Assembly (NCBI GenBank): GCA_900547765.1
Contig: URIA01000041.1
Coordinates: 1 to 20,550 of the forward strand
DNA: 20,550 nucleotides
From: an uncultured Collinsella sp.
GTDB lineage: Bacteria; Actinomycetota; Coriobacteriia; Coriobacteriales; Coriobacteriaceae
Direction: 5' to 3'
The position numbers were made by a program, and so were the translations under genes. The first letter of the stretch is position 1. The number at the start of each line of letters is the position of its first letter. The notes beneath the pieces were generated by a model. The model was given only the letters and a program-made list of their open reading frames with translations. It was not told the origin of the DNA and searched no databases. Positions 14,163 to 20,550 of this stretch are shown here, piece after piece.

Positions 14163-15988
14163 TCCAGGTTCCTCCCTCCGCGGAACGCGCCAAAGCCAAA
14201 GTGATCGCAACGCAGGCAGCGGCTCGCCTCCTGGCGCGCCTCCTGCTCGGTGAGACCCTGCTCGACCAGATTCCAATCGTGAATACGCTCGCCGGCCTCG
14301 CGCTCGCCCAGCTCGCAGCGGCCGCACTCGTGCTTGCCCTTAAACTGGACGGTCGGCAGCTCCACGTCGAGCTTGATCTTGTGGTCGAAGCCCAGGTAGC
14401 GGTCGATATTTGCCGAAGCCACGCGGCCGGCGTTGATGGCGCGGATAACGGTGGCGGGGCCGGTCTGGCAGTCGCCGCCGCTAAAGAGGCCGTCGAAGTT
14501 GGGCACGGCACCGTCCGAGTCGGTGACCACGCAGCCCCACTTGCAGGCAATGCCCATCTCCTCAAACGGCTTGGAATCGATGTCCTGGCCAATGGCCACA
14601 AACACGCGCTCGCAGGGAATGACGCGCTCGGGCGTGGCGGCGGCACGCGGGGCCGGACGCCCACGACGGGGCTCGCCGATAATCTGCGGCTGCACGCGCA
14701 GGCCGCTCACGCGACCGTCCTCGCCCGTCTCGATGGCGAGCGGGGCCGTCAGCTCCAGCACCTCGCAGCCCTCGGCCTGGGCGCCGGCGATCTCGGCGTC
14801 CTGGGCCGTCATGTCGCAGATGCGACGGCGGTAGACGATGCTCACCTTTTCGGCACCGCAGCGCACGGCGGAGCGCGCCACGTCCATGGCCACGTTGCCG
14901 CCGCCGATGACGCACACGCGCTGGCCGCTCAGGTCGGGCAGCTCGTCGTCGCCGATGGCGCGCAGCATCTTGACGGCCGACTCCACGCCGAGCGCTTCCT
15001 CGCCCGGAAGGCCGAGCTTCTTATCGCTGTGGGCGCCAATGGCCAGGTAGACGGCATCGAACTCGTCGCGCAGGCGGGCAAGTTCCTCGCCGTTGACGGA
15101 GTGATCGAGCTCAACGTCGATGCCGGCGCTCAAGATCCAGTCGATCTCGGCCTGCAGGCGCTCGCGCGGCAGACGATAGCTGGGGATGCCATAGCGCAGC
15201 ATGCCGCCCAGGTGGTGGCGCTGCTCAAAGATGGTCACCTTATGGCCCATCACGGCCAGGTAGTAGGCGCAGGAAAGGCCGGCCGGGCCGCCGCCGATCA
15301 CGGCGACGCGCTTGCCGGTGTTGTCCACTACATGCGGCTTGTGGTCGTTGAGGTCACTGTGCTCGACGGCAAAACGCTTGAGGGCGAGGATGTTCATGGG
15401 GTCGTCGACCATGCCACGGCGGCAGTGCATCTCGCAGGGATGCTCGCACACCAGGCCGCAGACGAGCGGCAGCGGATTGTTCTTGCGGATGACCTTGACG
15501 GCGTCGGCATAGCGGCCGGCCTCGACCAGCGAAATGTACCCGGGAATGTCGACGTGCGCCGGGCAGCCCGAAACGCACGGGACGCGGGCCTCGCGGTCAA
15601 AGCCGCAGGAGTGCTCGCGGATGTGATGCTCAAAATCGTCGCGGAAGCCGCGAATGGCCGTGAGTGCCATGGCGCCAGCTTCGTAGCCGATGGCGCAGTC
15701 GCTCGAAAGGTAGATGGTGCGGGCGGTGCGCTCAATCAAGTTGAGCGTGGACTCGTCGGCGCGGCCCTCGAGCACATCGGCGAGCAGGTCGCTCAGCGCG
15801 CTCAGGCCCACGCGGCAGGGCGTGCACTTGCCGCAGCTCTGGGTGGAGCACAGATTGACGAGCGCTGCCGTAAACTCAACGGGGCACGGGGCGAGCGAAC
15901 TCACCGCCAGACGACGTCCGAGCGCATCGTGCAGGTCGTCCATGACGGCCTGAGCGTGGCTGCGTTCCATTACGTGCAGTCGAGCCAT
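14156..15988 (-). CDS. NuoF C-terminal / GltD-like FAD-NAD(P) oxidoreductase fusion, hydrogenase partner
   Basis: 610 aa. Residues about 35-125 match the iron-sulfur end of NuoF/HydB (Cys52, 55, 58 in SCGKCTPC and Cys98 in SSDCAIG), without the FMN/NADH-binding part. From about 130 it is a glutamate-synthase small-subunit-like module: cysteine-rich [4Fe-4S] segments (PCVSGCP 137-143, VCGLVCEHPCEMHC 176-189), FAD motif VIGGGPAGLS (230-239), NAD(P) motif VIGGGNVAMD (360-369) and FSGGDCQTGPATVIRAI (502-517). The C-terminus adds two CxxC pairs (555/558, 591/594). It probably passes electrons between NAD(P)H and the hydrogenase encoded next, with which it overlaps by 7 nt. The ATG at 15988 follows AGGGG by 5 bases. 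Whether it supports electron bifurcation cannot be told from sequence. Confidence 0.88.
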   Translation of the reverse strand: MARLHVMERSHAQAVMDDLHDALGRRLAVSSLAPCPVEFTAALVNLCSTQSCGKCTPCRVGLSALSDLLADVLEGRADESTLNLIERTARTIYLSSDCAIGYEAGAMALTAIRGFRDDFEHHIREHSCGFDREARVPCVSGCPAHVDIPGYISLVEAGRYADAVKVIRKNNPLPLVCGLVCEHPCEMHCRRGMVDDPMNILALKRFAVEHSDLNDHKPHVVDNTGKRVAVIGGGPAGLSCAYYLAVMGHKVTIFEQRHHLGGMLRYGIPSYRLPRERLQAEIDWILSAGIDVELDHSVNGEELARLRDEFDAVYLAIGAHSDKKLGLPGEEALGVESAVKMLRAIGDDELPDLSGQRVCVIGGGNVAMDVARSAVRCGAEKVSIVYRRRICDMTAQDAEIAGAQAEGCEVLELTAPLAIETGEDGRVSGLRVQPQIIGEPRRGRPAPRAAATPERVIPCERVFVAIGQDIDSKPFEEMGIACKWGCVVTDSDGAVPNFDGLFSGGDCQTGPATVIRAINAGRVASANIDRYLGFDHKIKLDVELPTVQFKGKHECGRCELGEREAGERIHDWNLVEQGLTEQEARQEASRCLRCDHFGFGAFRGGRNLEW

Positions 15989-16052
15989 AAGATCCCCTCT
16001 CACATGGCAGCCCGGAGGCGAGGCCGGGCGAAGTTGCTACACGCACAACACT

Positions 16053-16073
16053 GACCTAAAAAGTTGTTAGGTC
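16053..16073. promoter_or_regulatory. Inverted repeat in the hydrogenase operon leader
   Basis: GACCTAA (16053-16059) and TTAGGTC (16067-16073) are perfect arms around 7 nt, 65-85 bp upstream of the first gene of the hydrogenase/ABC unit. It may be an operator or a leader hairpin. I see no convincing -35/-10 pair in 15989-16140. Confidence 0.4.
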
Positions 16074-16148
16074 TCCACGCAGTTCGGCAGGCGGTATGAA
16101 ATGTCACCCTCGGCGGTGAAATAGAACATTACCGCAGATAAATGCCAT

Positions 16149-16172
16149 ATTTGGTAAAACGCGTTACCAAAT
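16149..16172. promoter_or_regulatory. Inverted repeat upstream of the hydrogenase operon (candidate operator)
   Basis: ATTTGGTAA (16149-16157) and TTACCAAAT (16164-16172) are perfect 9-bp arms around AACGCG. It lies 160-185 bp upstream of the hydrogenase unit and just beyond the hairpin ending the GH4 gene. The TTGG/CCAA arms are loosely reminiscent of redox-sensor (Rex) sites, but sequence and spacing do not fit the known consensus, so the regulator is left open. Confidence 0.45.
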
Positions 16173-16174
16173 GA

Positions 16175-16212
16175 CAATGCCCCGCCCACGCAATCACGTG
16201 GACGGGGCATTG
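16175..16212 (-). terminator. Strong hairpin after the GH4 gene (probable terminator)
   Basis: Arms 16175-16190 and 16197-16212 are 16 bp, with one position that can form a G-U pair in minus-strand RNA, and a 6-nt loop. It lies 33 bp after the GH4 stop codon, at the end of the PTS operon. The sequence after the stem on the minus strand (TCATTTGG) is only weakly T-rich, so termination may be incomplete. Confidence 0.6.
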
Positions 16213-16244
16213 CTCCAGGTATGCGGCCAGCGACCCTGTTGCTT

Positions 16245-17627
16245 TTACTTAAGCTCGGGCCAGTAACCCTTGTTGGCCTCGATCATGTCGTCGAGAACTT
16301 CCTTGGCGACCTTCATCGAAGGCACGGTCTTGTTGAGCGTAAAGGCCTTGAGCGCCTTCTCGTACGAACCCTCGATCGTGGCCTCGACCACGAGCTTCTC
16401 GGAGTTCAGCTGCTGCATCATAAGACCCTGCTGGAACAGAGGAATGTTGTCACGGCTGATGACCTCGGGGCCGTTCTTGCCAATGTAGGCAGGCAGCTCG
16501 ACCATGGCGTCGTAGGGCATGTTGGGGATAGCGCCCTTGTTCTCGCAAATGACCAGGAAGCGCTGCTTGGTATCGTTCTTCAGAGCGATGGCCAGGTCGG
16601 CAATCCAGTCGCCGTGGCTGCCCGCATAGAACGTGCTCTCGTCGATCTCGCCGGTCTTCTCGTAGTGGTCGATGCCGTCGAAGAGGTTCTTCTCGCGCGT
16701 CTCCTCAACCTCGTTAGCACGGGTGCGCTCGGGGTTGGAATGCTCGACGAACTCCTTCTGCTGCAGGTAGTAGTTCAGATACGTGTTGGGCAGGTACTCC
16801 GGGAAGCACTCCATGATCTCGTACTCGCCCTTCCAGACGTAGTACCAGCTGCCCTTGGTGTGGCGGTTCTGCTCGGGGTGCTCGTCAGTGGCCTCCTCGG
16901 GCTTCTTTGCCATGAGCGAGCCCATGCCCTTGAGGTAGGAGTCGGGCAGCAGAATCTCATGCTCCTTGATGTACTCGCGCAGCTGCGGGAGCACCTCCTC
17001 GCCCTTGTGGCGGATCGAGGTGAACCAACCAAAGTGGTTGAGGCCAAAGTAATCGTACTCGACATCCTTCTTGTCGATATCGAGTGCGGCGCAAACCACG
17101 TCGATGATCGCGATCGGCATGTCGCAGATGTTGATGATGCGAGCGTTGGGACGCAGCACGCGGCAGCCCTCGGACACGATGGCAGCAGGGTTGGAGTAGT
17201 TGAGAATCCAGTAGTCCTTCTTGGCGTACTTCTCAACGTCATCGATCAGCTCGACCATGGGGAAGATGGTGCGCATGCCGTAGGCAAGGCCGCCGCAGCC
17301 GCAGGTCTCCTGACCCACGCAACCGTGGCGCAGCGGAATCTTCTCGTCCTGCTCGCGCATGGCGTAGCCGCCCACGCGCATCTGGGCAAACACGAAGCTC
17401 GCGTCGGTAAAAGCCGTCTCCTTGTCGGTGGTCACCGTGAGCTTGATGTCCAGGCCGAGGTCCTCGTGCAGAATCCAGTCCACGAGCACGCCGATCTTGC
17501 GCTGGCGCTCCTCGTTGATGTCGTACAGACGAATCTCGTCAACGTCGAGTTCGTCCTTGCGCAGAGCGATGGACTTGACGATGCCGGGGGTAAAGGTGGA
17601 TCCGCCACCACACAGAGTAATGATCAT
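16245..17627 (-). CDS. malH: GH4 6-phospho-alpha-glucosidase (maltose-6'-phosphate glucosidase)
   Basis: 460 aa, close to GlvA/MalH length. GH4 enzymes are cytoplasmic, need NAD+ and Mn2+, and cleave phosphorylated disaccharides by a redox-elimination route. The N-terminal NAD site is CGGGSTFTPGIV (6-17). Metal ligands are Cys168 in NICDMP and His198 in GLNHFGW; the CDMP motif is the mark of 6-phospho-alpha-glucosidases rather than beta-glucosidases or alpha-galactosidases. VGQETCGCGGLAYGMR (104-119), SNPERTRANEV and the final EANKGYWPELK also match GlvA. The ATG at 17627 has AAGGAG 9 bases upstream and lies 3 bp after the PTS permease stop, so the pair is translated from one message. It would split imported maltose-6'-phosphate or related alpha-glucosides to glucose and glucose 6-phosphate. 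Confidence 0.93.
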   Translation of the reverse strand: MIITLCGGGSTFTPGIVKSIALRKDELDVDEIRLYDINEERQRKIGVLVDWILHEDLGLDIKLTVTTDKETAFTDASFVFAQMRVGGYAMREQDEKIPLRHGCVGQETCGCGGLAYGMRTIFPMVELIDDVEKYAKKDYWILNYSNPAAIVSEGCRVLRPNARIINICDMPIAIIDVVCAALDIDKKDVEYDYFGLNHFGWFTSIRHKGEEVLPQLREYIKEHEILLPDSYLKGMGSLMAKKPEEATDEHPEQNRHTKGSWYYVWKGEYEIMECFPEYLPNTYLNYYLQQKEFVEHSNPERTRANEVEETREKNLFDGIDHYEKTGEIDESTFYAGSHGDWIADLAIALKNDTKQRFLVICENKGAIPNMPYDAMVELPAYIGKNGPEVISRDNIPLFQQGLMMQQLNSEKLVVEATIEGSYEKALKAFTLNKTVPSMKVAKEVLDDMIEANKGYWPELK

Positions 17628-17630
17628 TGT

Positions 17631-19247
17631 TTACTGCTCCTTCTCAATTGCGTTTTCGACCTTGTCGCGCATCTCGGCGACCTTCATGCCAAAGATGATC
17701 TGGATATTGTTGCCGTTGCGGTTGATGCCGCTGTTGGGCACGTGGTTGATGAGGTTCTCATCGATGAGGTCCGGGTTCTTAACGTTCACGCGAAGACGTG
17801 TAAAGCAGTTCTCGAGCTCCTCGATGTTGTCCTTGCCGCCAAGACCTGCGACCAGGTCGGCAATACCTGCATCGACGCCATCTGCGGGAGCTGCGGCAAC
17901 AGCGCCCTGCTTCACCGCGACAGACGCGGCGGCCTCGCCCTCGGCAACGGACTCGGCGAGCTCGGACTCCTCCTCGCGGCCAGGCGTGTGGAGGTTGAGC
18001 TTCTTAATGAGGAAGGTGAAGAGGAAGAAGTACAGCGCGGCGTTGACGACTCCGAGCACGAGCATCATCGGCCAGTTGGTCTTATCGACACCAAGAACCA
18101 GGTTGGAAACCACGATGTTGATGATGCCGCCTGCCGTCGAAGCGGGCACGGAGAGGACCTTGAGCAGGACCAGGAAGATACCGGAAAGAACCGAGTGAAC
18201 GACAAAGAGCACGGGAGCGGCAAAGACAAAGAGGAAGTCCATGGGCTCGGTGACACAGGAGAGCACGGCAGTGATGATCAGCGGGATGATAACGGCCTTG
18301 GTCTTATCCTTGTTCCCCTTGTAAGCGGTGAAGATAAAGGCGAGACCGATACCGATGTAGGGCCATAGGTTGTTGAAGGTGTAGCTGTTGAAGTAGGTGC
18401 TATCAGAGAAGGGCTGGCCCGTCATTGCCATCTCGGCGACACGGATGGGATAGGCGCCGGCGATAACCTGATCACCCAGCGTCAGGGTGCCACCCACATC
18501 GGAGAACTGGAACGGGGTGTAGATGAGGTGGTGTAGACCGGTGGGAACGAGCAGCTTGTTGAGCATGCCGTAGATAAACAGACCAATGTTGCCCGATTCC
18601 TTAATGATGCCGGCAACGGAGGAGATGGCACCCTGAACCGGAGGCCAAACGATGCAGAAGCCCGCGCCCATGATCCAGGAAATGATGATCATGATCAGGA
18701 ACGGAAAGCGAACACCCGAGAACATCGAAAGGGCAATGGGGAACTGCTTGTTCGAGTACTTGTTGAACACGGCACCGGTGATGCAACCAAGAATGATGCC
18801 GCCAAACACGCCGGTATCTAGCACCTGAATGCCCATAACGGTGCTCTGGCCGGTTCCGGTAAGACCGAGCATGCCGCTCGCTTCGGCAAGAGAGCCGGTG
18901 GCGTTGAGCACGATGTTGTTAGCCTGCAGGAACAGGAAGAACGACATCAGGGCAATCAGCGAAGCATGGCCCTTGTTCTTCTTTGCCATGGCGCCGGCGA
19001 TGCCCACGCAGAACAGAATCGAGAGGTTGTTGATGATAAACATCAGCGACTGATAGACAACGGCGCCCACAAGCTGGAACGGACCGGAGCCCAGTACGGG
19101 GATCAAGGCGCAAATGGTCTTGTTGGTCAGAATAATGCCCACGATGAGCAGAATGCCGGCAACCGAGAGATACATCATCGGCTGGACGATTGACTTCGCG
19201 AACACCTCCAACGGCGCTTTGAAATTGAACTTCTTTTTTGCGGTCAT
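17631..19247 (-). CDS. PTS EIICB, alpha-glucoside/maltose (glucose family)
   Basis: 538 aa. Residues about 12-415 form the membrane EIIC domain with around ten hydrophobic segments and the substrate-loop motif CVTEPMDF (331-338), equivalent to the GITEP motif. An acidic Ala-rich linker (about 423-460) leads to the EIIB domain, whose phosphorylated Cys481 is in ELENCFTRLRVNVKN. There is no attached IIA domain; a glucose-type IIA must come from elsewhere, and the one in this operon is truncated. The ATG at 19247 has GGGAG 7 bases upstream; an earlier frame to 19274 is unsupported. Lying 3 bp before a 6-phospho-alpha-glucosidase, it most likely imports maltose or a related alpha-glucoside as the 6'-phosphate. 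Of known relatives, GlvC/MalP-type permeases fit best. Confidence 0.92.
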   Translation of the reverse strand: MTAKKKFNFKAPLEVFAKSIVQPMMYLSVAGILLIVGIILTNKTICALIPVLGSGPFQLVGAVVYQSLMFIINNLSILFCVGIAGAMAKKNKGHASLIALMSFFLFLQANNIVLNATGSLAEASGMLGLTGTGQSTVMGIQVLDTGVFGGIILGCITGAVFNKYSNKQFPIALSMFSGVRFPFLIMIIISWIMGAGFCIVWPPVQGAISSVAGIIKESGNIGLFIYGMLNKLLVPTGLHHLIYTPFQFSDVGGTLTLGDQVIAGAYPIRVAEMAMTGQPFSDSTYFNSYTFNNLWPYIGIGLAFIFTAYKGNKDKTKAVIIPLIITAVLSCVTEPMDFLFVFAAPVLFVVHSVLSGIFLVLLKVLSVPASTAGGIINIVVSNLVLGVDKTNWPMMLVLGVVNAALYFFLFTFLIKKLNLHTPGREEESELAESVAEGEAAASVAVKQGAVAAAPADGVDAGIADLVAGLGGKDNIEELENCFTRLRVNVKNPDLIDENLINHVPNSGINRNGNNIQIIFGMKVAEMRDKVENAIEKEQ

Positions 19248-19286
19248 AGCGGTACTCCCCTTCCTTTTCCGCAAATTAAGACAAAT

Positions 19287-19339
19287 GTGCCCTAGACAAG
19301 ACCGTGAGCCCTGCCTTATATCAATCGATGTGTGGGCAC
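19287..19339 (-). promoter_or_regulatory. Leader of the PTS permease with possible long-range stem
   Basis: The 99-bp gap between the antiterminator and permease genes is where a BglG-type antiterminator would be expected to act. On the minus strand GTGCCC (19339-19334) can pair with GGGCAC (19292-19287) across 41 nt, followed by ATTTGTCTTAATTT. I do not recognise a canonical RAT sequence, so this is only a candidate. Confidence 0.25.
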
Positions 19340-19346
19340 GTTATGC

Positions 19347-20201
19347 CTAGAGACCAGGTTCTCCAAGCAGGTTAACAATGTGATATGCGAGATAACTCTT
19401 CTCGGCATCGGTAACGACAACGTTATAGGTAGACGACAAGTGGGCGGCTATGGCGTCCGCGCACGAGAACGCGCACGGATACTTTGTTTCATCGATTCGG
19501 AACAGTGCATCGTCATTGATCTGCCCGGCCGCGGGGTCAAGCGCCCGCTGTGCGAAAAACTGCAGGTGGCGGACGAAACGCTCATAGGGCAGCGAGGTGT
19601 CATCGAGGGTCGTAGCATAGCGCTCGGAAACAATCGCGAGCACGTCGCGAACAAGCTGGACCGAGATGATGAGACGGTCGGAGCGTTGCGGCATGGTGGC
19701 GTTGACGATATGCAGCGTAATAAAACCCTGCTCTTCTTCGCTCATCTGGATGCCCATATACTCCTTGACAATCTGCAGCGCACGGCCCGCAAGCGCGTAC
19801 TCCTTGCGATAGAACTGCTGGATCTCGAGCAGCAACGGGTTCTCGCAGGGAACGCCCTTGCGCTCACGCTCCAAAGCAAGGCTGATATGGTCTGCGAGAG
19901 CGATGAGGATCTTGTCGTTGATATCGACATTGAGCTCTCGACGAAGCATCTGAACGATGTCCTCGGAAATCACGAGGTTGACGGTGGGGATGGACTCCAA
20001 AAGATGTGCCAAGCGGTCAATCGTACGCGAATCCTGAGAAGTGCCCTCCTGCAGCGCATAGGTCTTTTCGACCGATGCTTCATCGATAGCGCCGCCGGCA
20101 TGACGGCCAAAGCAGAGGCCTCGACCGATGACAATGAGCTCGGAGCCATCGTCCGAAGTGACCATTGCGACGTTATTGTTGAAAACTCGCTTGATAACCA
20201 C
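19347..20201 (-). CDS. BglG/LicT family transcription antiterminator
   Basis: 284 aa, as LicT (277). The RNA-binding CAT domain covers residues 1-55 (MVIKRVFNNNVAMV...ELIVIGRGLCFGR). Two PTS regulatory domains follow, with all four conserved histidines: His105 (LADHIS) and His164 (LHIVN) in PRD1, His212 (VRHLQFF) and His274 (LAYHIVNLL) in PRD2. In the family, phosphorylation of PRD1 by the cognate EIIB inactivates the protein and HPr phosphorylation of PRD2 activates it, so it lets the permease and glucosidase genes be read when sugar is available. The GTG at 20201 is chosen because it aligns with the LicT start and has GGTGG about 5 bases upstream; the frame extends to a TTG at 20213. It sits directly upstream of the permease gene and 18 bp after the IIA remnant. 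Confidence 0.92.
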   Translation of the reverse strand: MVIKRVFNNNVAMVTSDDGSELIVIGRGLCFGRHAGGAIDEASVEKTYALQEGTSQDSRTIDRLAHLLESIPTVNLVISEDIVQMLRRELNVDINDKILIALADHISLALERERKGVPCENPLLLEIQQFYRKEYALAGRALQIVKEYMGIQMSEEEQGFITLHIVNATMPQRSDRLIISVQLVRDVLAIVSERYATTLDDTSLPYERFVRHLQFFAQRALDPAAGQINDDALFRIDETKYPCAFSCADAIAAHLSSTYNVVVTDAEKSYLAYHIVNLLGEPGL

Positions 20202-20219
20202 GGTACCCACCAAAAGAAT

Positions 20220-20516
20220 TTACTCGGAAAGCCAGACGACAGGCTCTTTAACAGCAACAGGGCCGGAAGCGTGCTCACGAAGAGTCAAGTTCTCCGAACG
20301 CTCGCACACGATAACGAAGACCGTGGGATCGAAGCCGGCGGCGCGGACCGCGTCAAAATCGACCTCAACGAGGGGCTGGCCCGCGTCGACATGGTCACCC
20401 TGGGCAACAAGCGCATGGAAGCCCTTGCCCTCAAGTTTAACAGTGTCGATTCCGATATGCAGCATCACCTGAGCAGAGCTGTCGTCGGACATGATGCCCT
20501 TGAATATCAACTTCAT
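20220..20516 (-). pseudogene. PTS glucose-type IIA, C-terminal half only, fused to the terminal repeat
   Basis: 98 codons against about 150-160 for a full IIA(Glc) domain. The phosphorylatable His20 in AQVMLHIGIDTVKLEGKGF, GDHVDAGQPLVEVDFD and the end of the domain are intact. The N-terminal half, including the second histidine that normally sits just before the G-I at residues 7-8, is absent. In its place are six codons (MKLIFK) supplied by the terminal repeat. IIA homology begins exactly at the repeat boundary (20498/20497). GGGAGG lies 7 bases before the ATG at 20516, so the fragment could be translated, but half the beta-sandwich is missing and phosphotransfer is unlikely. It leads the operon with the antiterminator and EIICB. 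An intact gene interrupted by an insertion, an inversion or a misassembly all fit. Confidence 0.75.
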
Positions 20517-20550
20517 CCGAACACCTCCCATATTCATCCGTACATGTACG
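20498..20550 (-). repeat. Right copy of the 53-bp terminal inverted repeat
   Basis: Its reverse complement equals positions 3-55. It holds the same palindrome (20537-20550, cut 2 bases short by the window end), the ribosome binding site and the ATG of the IIA fragment. The inner edge coincides with the point where IIA homology starts. The two copies face each other, each reading into the window. Confidence 0.9.

Noticed and set aside
14201..16054. A 617-codon open frame on the + strand opposite the flavoprotein fusion
   Set aside because: Low-complexity Ala/Gly/His/Asp-rich translation, antisense to a protein with clear FAD, NAD(P) and Fe-S motifs.
16149..16172. Rex (NADH-sensor) operator upstream of the hydrogenase unit
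   Set aside because: The arms are TTGGTAA/TTACCAA with a 6-nt spacer. Published Rex sites have TTGTGAA or TTGTTAA arms and usually a shorter spacer, so I keep it only as an unnamed dyad.
16221..18368. A 715-codon open frame on the + strand across the GH4 and PTS genes
   Set aside because: It is antisense to two genes with unmistakable family motifs. Its Val/Leu/His/Asp-rich translation has no domain logic; such frames are common opposite GC-rich genes.
1..20550. CRISPR arrays, tRNA or rRNA genes, phage structural genes
   Set aside because: No regularly spaced direct repeats, no cloverleaf-like segments and no phage or plasmid genes were seen on either strand; intergenic gaps are all under about 270 bp.

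Overview
The window looks like a piece of a high-GC, anaerobic gut actinobacterium of the Coriobacteriia, most likely Collinsella or a close relative. This is inferred from gene content (an [FeFe]-hydrogenase, PTS maltose utilisation, YgiQ, BglG-type regulation), strongly G/C-biased third codon positions and strong GGAGG-type ribosome binding sites. No rRNA or other phylogenetic marker is present, so the genus is an inference. Coding density is high, and the largest gene-free stretch is about 270 bp.

Layout, left to right. Positions 1-55 carry a repeat whose first 53-bp core recurs inverted at the extreme right end (20498-20550). Next come mnmA (+, tRNA 2-thiouridylase) and, converging on it, a HipA-like kinase with an N-terminal helix-turn-helix (-). 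An M42 peptidase (-) and an iron-dependent alcohol dehydrogenase (-) follow, separated by a ~130 bp nested inverted repeat. A DUF1275/YoaK membrane protein (-) is divergent from a YgiQ-family radical SAM protein (+). The YgiQ gene overlaps, tail to tail, a two-gene unit (-) of an orphan RelB/DinJ-type antitoxin and a CPBP intramembrane protease.

The centre (9913-15988) is a tight four-gene unit read leftward: a NuoF-C-terminal/GltD-like flavoprotein fusion, a five-domain [FeFe]-hydrogenase, a Tat-type lipoprotein solute-binding protein, and an ABC transporter in which permease and ATPase are one polypeptide. Junctions are 7-nt overlaps or 2-3 nt gaps, so redox enzyme and transporter are probably made together. 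This is the most unusual gene arrangement in the window.

The right end (16245-20516) is an alpha-glucoside PTS operon read leftward: a glucose-type IIA remnant, a BglG/LicT antiterminator, an EIICB permease and a GH4 6-phospho-alpha-glucosidase. Together they would import, phosphorylate and cleave maltose-like sugars. The IIA gene is only the C-terminal half of the domain, and its homology begins exactly where the terminal repeat ends.

The identical repeat at both ends, oriented outward and ending at a sharp junction inside a gene on one side, suggests either the end of a multicopy mobile/recombining element or an inversion boundary. It could also be an assembly break at such a repeat. The sequence alone cannot separate these.
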